Shown here: positions 1 to 11,134 of the stretch, piece after piece
Position numbering within the stretch: position 1 is the stretch's first letter
Layout of the letters: each line of letters starts with the position of its first letter
NCBI GenBank assembly: GCA_963978905.1
Contig: OZ022257.1
Span: 36,237,919-36,301,918 of the forward strand
Length of the DNA stretch: 64,000 nt
Source: Trichostrongylus colubriformis
Lineage: Eukaryota; Nematoda; Chromadorea; Rhabditida; Trichostrongylidae
Reading direction: 5' to 3'
Position numbers and translations under genes: made by a program
The notes under the pieces: model-generated
Databases searched by the model: none
The model's input: the letters and a program-made list of their open reading frames with translations, nothing else
Told to the model about the DNA's origin: nothing

Positions 1-59
1 AACATAAAGGCATGTTCAGAAATATTTTCATGTGGTGAGCTTTAAGCTAAAAGTGAGGA

Positions 60-300
60 AGCGCGCTGCGATACCTTCGATCCTGCCGATCTCCTTGACC
101 AACCCCACCGTGACCAACCACTAATCACGTCGCCTGGAGGCGGGCTGTCCTGCACTTACTGACGATGGAACACCAAATAAAAAAGTGCGACCGACGGGAA
201 GCAAACCCACACACAATCTTGCGCCTAAGGAGGCGGGACACTGCCACTAAGCACGGGGACCATTACTGAATCTGCGCTAATCATGCCGATCCCGAAGCGC
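60..300 (-). repeat. tRNA-derived SINE-like repeat, copy 1
   Basis: Read on the minus strand this segment has an A-box-like stretch (TGCTTAGTGGCAG) followed about 40 bases later by a B-box-like stretch (GTGGGTTTGCTTCCC), the internal Pol III promoter layout of tRNA-derived SINEs. The region after the B-box matches the plus-strand copy near 2510-2705, including the run into a T-rich stretch and a shared GTTTCAT/GTTCCAT-CGTCAGT motif. No clean acceptor stem or cloverleaf is seen, so it is a repeat and not a tRNA gene. Ends are approximate. Confidence 0.4.
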
Positions 301-309
301 CCCGCCATC

Positions 310-478
310 GAGGCATCACAAGCAAACTTTGACCTCTTCTAATTCGCTTCAGAATGGCATTTAGCAATTTTAGTTTTCACTGTCATAATCAGTATTCGTA
401 GCTCTATCGATTGATCTGGGTATCAACTCAAAGTTCCATGGCGGTTTGAAACCCCTCCCTTGTTAGAGGGATTACACG
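310..478 (+). repeat. Dispersed repeat A, copy 1
   Basis: Shares about 150 bases with 2988-3136 in the same orientation: the GCAAACTTTGACC start, the ATGGCATTTAG middle, the CATCTGGGT-like block and the CCATGG block. Identity is roughly 70-75% by eye. The right end stops where a truncated MITE copy begins. No coding potential is seen. Confidence 0.5.
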
Positions 479-613
479 ATAATGCTGGGGACGCCATACA
501 CTGTTGACTTGTAATCGCTCTGGGACCCAAGAAGAAGGCGCCTTGCTCGTCCGCGTCACTTCGCTGCCGAAATGCCGCGGTGCAAAATGCTGACATAAGA
601 GTACACACACACA
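479..613 (-). mobile_element. Truncated copy of the 9-bp-TSD MITE family
   Basis: In reverse complement this aligns with the left end and centre of the complete elements at 8563-8793 and 53218-53457. It shares the TGACATAAGAGTAC terminal block, the GCTCGTCCGC block, a GGGACCC block and the central TGTAATC block. It breaks off inside the element next to repeat A, so only about 60% remains. It is more diverged than the other two copies. Confidence 0.45.
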
Positions 614-1210
614 AAGTCGAGGCGCTAAGAAGTGCAACAGTAGAGAAAGAACTGGATATAATTGGATAAAACGGACAAAACGAGGGATAGGACCTCTACG
701 TCACCATTCCTCCAGTGACACTCGCGTACTAGATGGAGAGGTTACAGATAGGCTTGGCTATCCCAGCCCACCAAGGGAGTTGCCCTCGCAGCAACGTGGA
801 CAGTGAAGCGCCCCAGCTCGGAATGAAGTGTGACGAGATTGGGACAGACACATCAAAAGCGCGCTTTTCAACGCTTTCAGCGCCACCTATTATTCTTCAT
901 ACTGACCTTTTCGGTTACAGTGAACATCGCTACTCGCTCTGCTTTCCTCCCATCCCTCCCCCCCCCCTCTCCCCCATGACCTTCAATGGTCTCCTACGTT
1001 ATATAACGAGAATCGTAGTCGGTGGATCAGTGCACCCTGCAAAACTAGAAGAATTGATGGTACCCAACTGAATAAATAATTAATTAACGGCTAAATCAGT
1101 AAATATTGTAAGCGGCTTTTGAGAATTATCAAATCGACCAAAAGGGCGCTGCGAGCATCGCCGAAGGCGTAGTACTCATCCATTCAAATGGTCCGCCCCA
1201 AAATTTACAT

Positions 1211-1246
1211 AGTAGGAGAGGGCGTTAGTGTCTTCCCTCTCCTACT
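1211..1246. other. Perfect 12-bp stem hairpin
   Basis: AGTAGGAGAGGG at 1211-1222 is followed, after a 12-base loop, by its exact reverse complement at 1235-1246. It could form a small hairpin in RNA or a cruciform in DNA. No surrounding gene gives it a function. Confidence 0.6.
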
Positions 1247-1539
1247 CTATTCGTACTTTCGCGCATTTTTCGTCTGGCCCATCATCGGAGCAATTAATTT
1301 CGCCGCTCTAATTCATGTAATGTCTAATCTAGAGGCAAACTAGAAGGGGCACCAAAGACACGTTTTTCTCACAGTCGATGACTCCACCCTTAAGCTCTGC
1401 CCCTTCAACCCATTTAAGGACACTGGGAGGGCCAATTTTGTCTCACGATATGGCTTAGGGTGGCTCGCAGTTAATTAGTTGCACATACGAAGCCTTGCAA
1501 AGACTTCGGGTGTGGATTTCTTGAGTTTTACTAAAAACA

Positions 1540-1845
1540 CCCTTTTTCTCACTTCCGCTCATTCTCCTGTTTTCTCACTCTTTCGGTTATTTTGTTTCTT
1601 ACTGCGTGCCGTATCACTTGTTTGACATCATCATGAATGAAATAAAATTCGCGCTACTCAACATCAAATGACAATGGCTCGGCACGCCACCACCAGACAA
1701 CTCGGACACTGAGGCGTAGTTCGGAAGCGGCTAATGGCAACAGCACAGCAATGGCGCGTTTCAACGCGGTTTTCGACACACATTACTTTTCAGAGTTTGA
1801 ATGTTCGCTTACAGAAAACGGTGTCATAGAATACACTTCCTTTCT
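1540..1845 (+). repeat. Dispersed repeat D, copy 1
   Basis: Matches 49080-49335 in the same orientation. The strongest blocks are the CGTATCACTT-like region, CTACTCAA, CGGCACGCC, CAGACAACTCGG, and a later CAACGCG and GAATGTTC. Spacing is kept over nearly 290 bases. No protein or terminal repeat was recognised, so the element class is unknown. Confidence 0.5.
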
Positions 1846-2289
1846 TGAACTCTCCAAGTGCCTCTAAGATTCGTTGCCTTTGCCAAGATTTCTCTAGAAA
1901 CTGATCTCACGTCTTTCCTACAATTTTCTTTTATAATTACGCCTCTTGGCTTCGCCATATAATCACTGCCCTTGAGGTCCGCGCTTGTATTAGAGCACAC
2001 GTGAGCTTATTACTCATAAAGCGATAGAAGCTGAGAACGTTTCTTCAGTACTGCAATTATTAGTCAGCAACATATATGAAAATTTCGCCTATGCAATCCA
2101 TGCCATCATTGTTGGATTGTACAGAGCAAGAGCTTTTTTCAAAAACTCTTCCGCTTTTCTTGCTAGCAGCTCAAGAACCGTAATCTGGATACCCACAGAA
2201 AATGAAAGTAGAGGAAGCGATTAAGTGAGCAGGGGTGAATAAAAAATGCAGTAACCAAAACGGGAGCGGTATTTTCGCTGTCACCCATG

Positions 2290-2375
2290 ATGAGAACATT
2301 TTGAGAGCATCACGGACCAGGGAAGGGTATCAACTCCCCATGGAATCTTGAACTGAGACCCAGATGTATCGGTGG
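2290..2375 (-). repeat. Dispersed repeat A, inverted partial copy
   Basis: The reverse complement contains CATCTGGGTCTCAG, CCATGG and CTTCCCT in the same order and spacing as repeat A copy 3 (2988-3136). The two copies lie in opposite orientation about 0.65 kb apart with a SINE-like repeat between them. Confidence 0.45.
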
Positions 2376-2509
2376 AGCTCCGAACACTTATTATAAGTGT
2401 AAAAACCATTGCAAAATGCCATTGTGAGGCGAGTTAGGAGGAGTCAAAGCTTACTTGTAATGCCTCATTGGCGAGGCCCTTTGTCATCAGCACCACTAGC
2501 GATGGATCA

Positions 2510-2705
2510 ACATCAGCTACCTGGGCTCACTGATAGTGTACCTGATCTGTAGGCGTGAGTTCGTGGGTTTGCTCCCTGCCGGGCTGGGTTTTTCTTCATT
2601 TCGTGTTTCATTGTCAGTGACTGCTCTGCTTTCCGGGTGTGTGGCGATTGTTCGAATTTTCGTGCTGCTACCTGGTACGGTGCGAGTATGAGTCGCTTGC
2701 AGCTT
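2510..2705 (+). repeat. tRNA-derived SINE-like repeat, copy 2
   Basis: An A-box-like TGGGCTCACTGATAGTG near 2521 and a B-box-like GTGGGTTTGCTCCC near 2567 are spaced as in tRNA genes. A T-rich stretch and a tail shared with the inverted copy at 60-300 follow. The acceptor stem is not conserved. It is probably a SINE fossil whose Pol III boxes are still visible. Confidence 0.45.
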
Positions 2706-2987
2706 CATCTGTTGAAACAGCAGTAACTACAATATAGGCAAACTTCCGGAGCTTCCAATCTGCGATCCTTGAAGATCATCCACGTTACCAGCTCATTGCG
2801 TCTTGAACGGAATTCCAAACGACTGCAGCAGGTTCTACTGACGGCACCGGGAGTGCGACGCCGCGAAGCGGAAATACGACCAATCGACCTCCACCCCACC
2901 ATAGTCACTACAGCCCAAGTGGCGTTGGTCAGCTTTTTTAATTCAGGCAAGTCGTGCTGATGGAAAAGAGCCTTGCCAATGGACATC

Positions 2988-3136
2988 AAAGCAAACTTTG
3001 ACCCATCTTAACTCGCTTTAGATGGCATTTAGTTTTCAAAGTTATGAAGCATTCAGAGCTCTATAAATCCATCTGGGTCTTAAGCCAGAAGTCCATGGAA
3101 TGTTGAAGCTCTTCCCTAGTGAGAGTCGGTTGGTGC
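2988..3136 (+). repeat. Dispersed repeat A, copy 3
   Basis: Direct copy of 310-478, starting with GCAAACTTTGACC and running through the CCATCTGGGT and CCATGGAATG blocks to CTTCCCTAGTGAGAG. Both copies carry small indels. Element class is unknown. Confidence 0.5.
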
Positions 3137-3139
3137 AAA

Positions 3140-4260
3140 GAATGTAAGTAGGACATTCGCTTCGTTAACTGTTTTGTTCTGTAATGAAGGTATAGCTACT
3201 CGAGTGTGTATCTTCACGTTAGGATCTCGAGGCGTGCTTCAACGGCGCGATGCTTGCGAGCTAGGGCCGCAAAGGCCTATAAGGTGTGGAACGTTGTAAT
3301 GGCTTTATAACTCAGCTACAGGTGTGCGACCTCAGCTCGCACACATCGCGCAGCAGGCCGCACATCGCATCGCGAATTTGTGTTCTACCGACACACAATC
3401 GTCGCTGTCATGAGAAATTGTGGTACGTGGCTGTGATACGCATTCAAGTGACCGTTTGCGTGTAGGAGGGAGGAGCCTGCAAGCGAACAGTTCGCTGCAC
3501 TTCGCAATACTTTACCGAATGGGGTGGGTAATGCCTTTCATGGTTAATCATGCCAACACCATCTCGTTTCAATTTTATGTTCATTCATTATGTATTCTTC
3601 TTCGTGAGCTATCGAGTTTGTTACTCTTTTTCAATACAGAGTCCTTATTTTCTACTACTTTAATGCAATCCCGATTATTCACTCAATTTATCGATCCTGG
3701 TTCTGATATGGGATGATACAAGTGCGTCTATAACCCTTCCAAACCGAGTAGCGCCTTTGGTTCCTTGGTTCATGTGGTGTATACTGTTGCTGTTACCCCA
3801 CCACACATCTCTAGCAAACTCATCAAACTTCAGATCACTGAATCGTACATTTCATTGCTCAGTGTAATCTTTGACGTTTAGAACCCCACAGAGCAAAACT
3901 AACTGCGTTCACTACAAGGAAGCCTAATGAGTCGTTTTCGTGATTATCCATTTGACTGAGATTTGATTGCAGAAATATCATTTTCTAATGCCGTCCCCGT
4001 CATCGCTCGATCATTGCTCATTGTCAGACTTGTATTGTCGTCAAAGCCACCCATGGGGCAGGAATCTGGTTGCACTCTTGCGATATCTCATTGTGCACTT
4101 CATTTTCTACTTCCAGTGCTCATTTGCTTAATGAGCTTCTTCTTTGGGTCACTGTATTAATGGGATCTCTTGTAACGAAATCAATAGTTCGGTGGTGATG
4201 CACTGCATGCAAGAGCATTGTTGTGGCAAATAGAACAAACTGCAGGCAGTAAGACTTCGT
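3140..4260. other. Unassigned intergenic or intronic stretch
   Basis: Mixed-composition DNA with short open frames only. No splice-linked exons, repeat copies elsewhere in the window or structured RNA could be supported here. Confidence 0.5.
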
Positions 4261-4270
4261 TAACTTCGTT

Positions 4271-4541
4271 TCAGTAATAAGTAAAGGTGCTAGGCGAACG
4301 TGGGGTGGATCCATTTTCTGCCGGCGTATCTGAAAATGCACCTAGCATATCATAGTAGGCAATATGAACGGGGTAACGTACAAGGAAATGAGCAACTTTA
4401 TTCCCTCCCCTACGCCGGATGTCCTCACCTTCGTACAATTCGAAGCAGTGAGGATCGGCGAGGCATTCTCCATCTTGAATTAATGAGTTCATCGTAAAAG
4501 GTATCAGTGAATGCATGCTGTGCCTAGAACCGGAAGTCAAG
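4271..4541 (-). CDS. Possible 3'-terminal exons of an unrecognised gene
   Basis: The minus strand has a 90-codon frame. A spliced reading is also consistent: a coding block ending ...HCFELYE just before a GTGAGG donor near 4431, then an intron of about 115 bases ending TTTTCAG near 4329. The second exon joins in phase and gives a short serine/threonine-rich C-terminus that stops at 4271. No domain was recognised. The 5' boundary is weak because no good acceptor precedes the block and a stop lies just upstream. It could be a chance open frame. Confidence 0.22.
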
Positions 4542-4869
4542 CTCTCGTCCCAAAAGGTTAATTACAGAGGTTGGCTTCGGCAGAGATTAATTACAACTTT
4601 GTCTGCCATGCTAACGGGTTGTTAGGTGGAACTTTTAATGACGGCCTGATGTTCCGACTTATCGTCTTCCTCAAAGGCCCAGACATGGCAAGGAAAATTG
4701 TAATTAACATCAATGCTGAGGTTTTACAGAGAAGTTGGAATCTAATACAAAACGCACCGAGACGATATTTTTTTGGTACGCGAAGCCCTGTCGCTTCGTC
4801 ATAAGGGGGGCCACTTCCAATCCTTGAATTTTCTCCTACGATGTGCGACCGGTGTACTGCCACGCTTCA

Positions 4870-6320
4870 TAACGAATGCGAAGATCAGTGCATTATGGGG
4901 ACATGGTGATCACCCAAGCACCTTGAAGATTCATTGGTCTCTCCTGAGCGTGGTTATCATGAAGAAAGAGTACATATTGTATTCGACTCTATGAAATGTA
5001 ATGCAAAGAAACAGGCACTCCGGCGTCATCTTCCGGAAGTTACTTGGAGGAGGATCGAGGGTTGATATCCCACATCAAGGTGGGTAAAACCCATAAACAG
5101 CGAAATGGTGCGTAGAAAAAGACGTCCACTGCAGAAGACAACGGGAAGAGTGGAGATTCCATTTTTCAGGTTTTCTTCCATTTCGTGTCTCCTTTTCTTT
5201 TCTTCCGTACCACTTAGCACTTCAACGAAAGTGTCCATTAGCAGCCGAATTGAATCTCGGAATAGGGGCTCTCAACGAATGTCTGGATTCTGGGAATGAT
5301 AGGTAGGCTTCGGAATGTCGTCATTCTGATTTGTACGCGAATTAGAATGAGAAAGTGTAGGATGACTTTGGCTATTACTCCACGATAGCACAGAAATTCG
5401 AGTAATTGAACATGTACACAGGAGTGCTGCACTTGTGGGGGCGGTTTCCAGAAGTTTCAGAGAAAACTATTTTTCACTGACTGGACATAAAGGTGTAGCA
5501 ACTTCTATTACAGGGAAGCTATTCCAATTGTACTCACTTCGTGCAGGGTGGACACGAAACAGGGACTAACTCGTCTCTCAGTTTTCTTGAGGCGAAATTG
5601 TTCAGTCACCTCCGTGTCAGGGTAATGCAAATTCAAAGAGAATTAGTGAACCAACCTCTTTCTTACATACAGAGCGCAATTCAAGCAGCACCCGCTTTGC
5701 TTCGGACTCACCTGCAAGGGGCCTTGTGTCCCCTGGGTAAGGGACGCAGAAATACGGAAGGTGCCGAGTGTGTCAGTTCTGCCCATGGCTCATATCCTTC
5801 AGTATGCAAAGCACAGGGTAGCAGAAAGGATAGAAGCGCTGGGGTGAGATATTATGGTAGCGATTTTCTGTAGACAGAAACAAACCAGGGTTAATCACTG
5901 TAACCGTATTAGGACGATGGAGCTGACACCAGCACCGTCTGACTTGAGAACGCCCACCGCATCATGTTTTCGATAAAACAGCAAAGCCAATTTCCGCGAT
6001 GAATCTCTCGTGTGTAGCTTCTGAGAGCTTCGATTTTCGAAAGCCGTTGACATCTTGTTGGTCGATCAACGCTGCCATAATCCCAATGTCATTTTCCATG
6101 CCGCGAGCATGCCTTCACCGTGATGTCAATAGTAATGACCTGTTCAGCTACTCGGTATTGAAGAGCATTGACAAACAACCCCTTTGGGCAGAACTTATGT
6201 TAGATGGCTCTTGTATAAGACTTCACTTCACTCTTACACTCTTCGATTAGAAGAAGTCCTTCAACTCTGGGCGCAGTGAGCGGAGCATTTATGGCGGTGG
6301 GAGGGGCTTGGACATTATAT
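4870..6320. other. Unassigned stretch
   Basis: Short open frames on both strands, none with linked splice sites or a recognisable family. A 110-codon frame at 5541-5873 has no homology that I can recognise. No terminal repeats seen. Confidence 0.45.
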
Positions 6321-6327
6321 GAAATAC

Positions 6328-6655
6328 GACCTGTGGAGATGTGGACGAATTTGCGAGGGGTAGGATATGGGACAAGAAGTAATAAGCACACATAGACCAT
6401 GTTTACTACCGTAATTATATTTCAATAAAGCCAAACGTGGAGGAGAGACGGACCAAGGTCAGCGATGAGTTTTTGAAAGAAGAGACGTGGGCATAGTGTG
6501 CGGAGCGCATCTTTGATGCGCAGTTCTTACAACAAAAACTTATAACTAGGTCATAGCGCAGCTGAAATCAGGAAATGGTAGTAATGACCAATTTTCAAGC
6601 TATCTTGGGGACACTCAAAATGAGAACCGCTCATAAAGGGCGAAGCGTGTTACAA
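6328..6655 (+). repeat. Dispersed repeat C, copy 1 (5'-truncated)
   Basis: Matches 59844-60326 from the CTGTGGAGATG block onward. It includes an AACGTGG block, CTTATAACTAGGTCA and the terminal AAGGGCGAAGCGTG. The 5' part with the GTCCGTCC pyrimidine repeat seen in the other two copies is missing. Confidence 0.5.
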
Positions 6656-6739
6656 TCTGTGAGTAAAGCCTATGGAAAAAATCAATTCCGTTCGACCTAC
6701 CGAGGCAGACGATAGTAGCATATTAGGTACAGTTTTAGA

Positions 6740-6951
6740 AACTCCCTGTCCCCTCGCAGCTCAAAGTACGAGGCACTTGCTTCACAACACTTACAGTGTC
6801 GAAAGAGGGGCGAGCATAATAGGTGAGCTATATATTTGGGTCCGCCTGAAGCAGCTGAGCAATTTATATGCTGAGCTCTGCCTCCTCGCAGCTCAAAGTA
6901 CGAAGCCACTTGACTCCACACACTTACAGTGTTGAAAGAGGGGAGAGTATG
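6740..6951 (+). repeat. Two tandem copies of a ~132-bp unit
   Basis: CCTCGCAGCTCAAAGTACGA occurs at 6752 and again at 6884. In both copies a CACTTACAGTGT block and a GAAAGAGGGG block follow at matching spacing. The second copy is cut short after about 65 bases. Probably a local duplication. Confidence 0.6.
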
Positions 6952-6959
6952 TGTGCCTA

Positions 6960-8550
6960 CGTATACCACTCTTTTTATAATGAGTTTTCTCAATTGCCAA
7001 TTGTAATTGTCCGTAAATCAGGATGACCTCTTCTTGAAGTTTTCTTACTTGAATGTGTCGAATAAATTCAAGCACTAGATCACGCATTAATAGGCAGCAG
7101 CTTAGACACCATGCTTGCGAATCGTCGGACTTATAAAGGGTAGCCAATGAATAAATCAGCCATAAAATGGGGAGAGTTTGCCCGAGGCGCTCTATAAACC
7201 TTCGGTCCATCGCTGCCTGGTGTTTCGAAGCGTTCTGAGGTCGTTCATCGAAGAAGCACCTTAGTGTAATCCCACATACTCATTTCATTGTGCTTGATCG
7301 TGGCACCCAGTAATACGTTTGCTTCTCTTCAACTTCGCTAGGTTCTTCTGTAGAATAAGCGTATAGCCGAGACTTAGCAACATCACCCAACCTTACATTT
7401 TTGTCATTTGTCGCATTTAGTGAGATTGCCCGAGGCGCTGCCATGTGGTGGAAGATCACATTCAAATAAGTAGTTATTTATGGTGAGTTACGAGAACCAC
7501 ACGGCTAATATTGCTCACCCCCATTCAGACGGCTCCGGAAGCTGCCGATATTTGTTGACATTTCGAGAAGCGAGAGATATAAGCATATTGCACTTCCTTG
7601 TCTGATGTTTTTTCGAATCGTTTCCTCAGAATTGTTATAAAGGTTAGGGTCAATTGACACGATTAACTTCAATTGGGATGTTATTCTTCAACTGATCATC
7701 TCCAAGGTCGACTGCTAAAGGTATTCGATTGATGACGTTCTCCCATTGATTCTCATCGTGGGTGTGTCACGGGTATAGAGCTCGAGCCAAAAAATTGCAC
7801 ACGGCGTGCGATATTCAATGCGGTGACGTGCGGGTTCAAGCCTTTACTGATTGTGGGTGTTGCATGCTATCACCGTATTTTATTTGAAACGACTACACCT
7901 TTCCTTAGCCGTTGCTCCATACTTTTAGTGGAGGGCGCGAAAAAGCGTTTTCCATGGGAACCAATTGGAGGCATAAGGTTCTAGTTCACGGTCTTTTTCA
8001 TTCCGCAACTTCTACCCTGCCGTACTACATATGCGTATATTTGGCATCTATTTTTCTCTAATTAACCGAATCAAGTCGCCGCTACTGATGTTGTTAGCTG
8101 TGACCGACCTTTCATGTGACGTTCGCAGAAAGAGCCGATCAGCTACAACTGCGCCTAGACGGGTGTGTGGTGTCAGAATGAAAATCGCATTGCGGCGTCC
8201 TGCGTGCGAAGTGGTGCGAGCTTGGACACCAAAACACTTAGATGCTAAGGCTGTGTCCTACGCCTCAATTAAAGCGCAACTACCTCAGGACCCATTTAAC
8301 AAGGAGCCCATAGCCAGGCTAGAGCTTTTATCGATAAATCCCAAGTAGGAGGTCCTAAGAGTAAAGGGGAAATAATGTAAAAGTGGTCCGCCGGTCGAAC
8401 TTGGAACTTCCCTTCCCCCAACCCCCTCCCCCTCCCCCAACTTTCCCTCTTCCCCAAGCTTCCGTCACCAAACATTATAACTTCTTCTGTAGTGACAAGT
8501 CACACTGCGAACAGATAAACTATACGCCTTTGGTTGACCAGAGGAATAGT
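6960..8550. other. Unassigned stretch
   Basis: No repeat family member or supported exon. A 12-base motif, GCCCGAGGCGCT, occurs twice (near 7180 and 7430). A weak B-box-like GGGTTCAAGCC near 7830 has no matching tRNA structure. Confidence 0.45.
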
Positions 8551-8562
8551 ATGTCCTTTAAC

Positions 8563-8793
8563 GGGTCTGTACCCTAATGTCAGGATGCCGCACTGCGGCA
8601 TGTCGCAAGTCAAACAATGCGGACGAGCTAAATTGTTGGGTCCCGAAGTGATTAGAACTCAACTGCGTATCGCACCATTTGCATTACGTTGTAATCGTTC
8701 CAAGACCCAACTACCGCGACGCGCAAAGCTCGCACACACTGTGTCGCACGCCGCTCATCGTCATGCGGCATCCTGACATTAGGGTACAAACCC
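8563..8793. mobile_element. Complete 231-bp MITE with 9-bp target duplication (Mutator-type)
   Basis: The ends are inverted repeats: GGGTCTGTACCCTAATGTCA on the left and GGGTTTGTACCCTAATGTCA (reverse complement) on the right. They continue through GGATGCCGCA with one mismatch in about 30 bases. The element is flanked by a perfect 9-bp direct repeat, TCCTTTAAC, at 8554-8562 and 8794-8802. Nine-base duplications plus long terminal repeats are typical of Mutator-like (MULE) elements; the class assignment is by that rule only. It encodes nothing. A second full copy lies at 53218-53457 and a truncated one at 479-613. Confidence 0.85.
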
Positions 8794-9457
8794 TCCTTTA
8801 ACCTATGGATCGTCGATGAACACCTCCTGCGTTACGTGCTCCAAAACGGTGCCGGCCAATGCCAATCGCCCTTTCGCTAGTGCTTCACCGCGCACACGCA
8901 CAGAGGGACTTCTAACATCCACTGCTTGGCTATAAACCATAGGATGAAAATTCAGTCATTAACGATGTGCTACTCCCATATTTTAATATGACTGCAAGGA
9001 GGTATGCTGGTGATAGCAAGACACTGTGCAGTACAGAAAAGCGCGTGTTTTCACTAATATTGTGAATGGAAATCTCATGTATAGCACATCCAGCAGTGAA
9101 GCCGACCAGTGTCAGCCGCCTTCCCACTGGACCTCTGAGAGCGAAGAAGCTCTACTGGAATCTTTCCGAAAGAATCATGGGGAGATTCAGCCACTTCAAC
9201 AACAAAAATTGCTCGACGAAAAAGCCCTCACTACAACTCTTTGTTGCGAGGTATGGTATAGCAGAGGTACTGAAAGCAGCGACCCCGTAAATTTCGCACT
9301 GGAAGTCCGCACTCATAAAATTACGTTTTAAGGAAGTCAGGACAGTTCAAGATTTCCTCGACTGAATTAGCATATCGATAACTATGCAGGCATTGGAGAA
9401 ACCAAACGGCCAACAGATTTAGCTAAGGGAGTTATTATAAAAGTATTTTACATCACT

Positions 9458-9521
9458 TTGGAAGACTGAGTTTTTGTAAAGTGCTAGTATTGGAAGACTG
9501 AGTTTTTGTAAAGTGCTAGTA
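9458..9521 (+). repeat. Perfect tandem duplication of 32 bp
   Basis: The 32-base unit beginning TTGGAAGACTGAG is present twice in a row without mismatch. Such identity suggests a recent slippage event or an assembly artefact. Confidence 0.85.
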
Positions 9522-9524
9522 TTC

Positions 9525-10600
9525 TTGCAATATTCAAATTTATTTACTATGGGACAGATGACGCGTTCCATTGGCACTACCGCGTCGCTCTCGCGAACGC
9601 GGCGCTAGAATCGCAATGAGACGCACTTTATAGTATCAATTTAATTTTTAGCCTTTCAACGTTCTTTTTTTCACCTTTGTCCCTGACGCATTACTTCTAT
9701 GACTTCTTACCTCTCCTCTGTTAGCAGAAGATAAGCGCATGACCCACAACTGGCATCGCTTTCCGTTCGGAATGAGTATCGCATTTTATTATGTTCTGTG
9801 ATTAGGATCTTGTTTCTCTCATTTGTCACGAGTTTGGTCAGTTTTCCCTATAGGCTCCTACTTTTCCCGGTGAATCGCCGTATGGGTAAAAAACTATAGA
9901 TCCGAAAAATGGAGAGGTTGTGGTGCGGAGGCTCCTTTCTGGGGGAGGGTCGTATTTTGTTGAAAATTTTCCTTAACACCACGCTCGACCCTGCCATAGC
10001 TCACATTCACTGCCTCCCCGCGGAGAGTAACATTAGTCAGGATTGACCTTCCCCTCCCCCTTCCTCACAACGACTTTTCAAAACGTTTTAAATGGAAGCA
10101 CAGACAGATGTAACCAAAAATAATGAAAGCAAGATAAACTCATACGAATAAGTAAACACGACTTCCCGAGCATTTTCTTTACACTGCTTCGTTTTATTAA
10201 CTTCATATGAATTTCTGTTTCATGGTCAGATGAAATTAATCAGCTCGTGAACAAGGGCAATACGAGCCAAGGATAGTTTGTGTTGATTTCTGCATGAGGA
10301 TGCTTCAAGCTACTCCTGTAGCAGTTTTTAACATACGCTCTTCTCACCTCTCACCTTCAGGTGTTACCAGACCCTTCTTTCCTACAGCTGGGAACCCTCC
10401 GGAGTGCTCCAGGATTACATATCTTCAGTGATGCTGTGCACAACAGTACGCGCTACCGGTTCCACAGTCCACACATGTTTACAGCACATCTCTTTAGGAA
10501 GTCTACCCCATGCATCTTTACTTTTTCGATTTTCTTTTTTTTTTGTCGAGTTGATGTTATAAAGGCCACATACTGAGTCGAACGCAGTCAACTCAGCCAA
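9525..10600. other. Unassigned stretch
   Basis: Pyrimidine-rich and A/T-rich sequence with only short frames. No repeat family copy or exon supported. Confidence 0.45.
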
Positions 10601-10603
10601 TTG

Positions 10604-11072
10604 CAGGCACACCACGCGACAATCAGGTTATCAGCTCACTTTGTTGGAGCGAGTAGGCTCTTAGATAACTGCTCAGGCTGCACCTTTGCTGCGGCTACAC
10701 GGTGCACCGCACGGTATTGTACCTGTTCGATCACAACCAAGCCATACCCATTCAGTCAATTCACCCCTGCCTTATATTAGACGAACGAATTTCCATTGTG
10801 AAAGCTAATTTCATCATCGAAATGGCTGTTTTCTTGAATTATCCTTTCTTGTGGCAAGTTCTGTTCTCCACGTAAGCGCTACGTTGGAAACTCGTTCGTA
10901 TAAGAGCCGGTGAAATTGGTTGTGTGGGTGGGTCTTGGTTGTGCTCAAACGGGCACAACACCGTGAGGGAGCACCGTGCAGCCGCTACAAACTTACAGCG
11001 TGAGCAATTATCTGAGGACCTACTCGTCCAAAGAAAGTGAGCGAATAATCTGATTATCGCGTGGTGTGCCTT
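10604..11072. mobile_element. Fold-back element E, ~180-bp inverted arms
   Basis: The left arm starts AGGCACACCACGCGACAATC. The right arm in reverse complement starts AAAGGCACACCACGCGATAA. The arms stay alignable for about 180 bases, including a CTCACTTT block, a GAGTAGG block and the CACGGTG and CACAACCAAG blocks, with a spacer of about 100 bases. No target-site duplication was found and no protein is encoded. A solitary right arm of the same family lies at 20290-20430. Confidence 0.7.
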
Positions 11073-11134
11073 TAGAGGGATCGTGCAAAAAAAAAAAGAG
11101 TTTCTCTGCTACCCCTAAATTTATTCAAGTCGTA

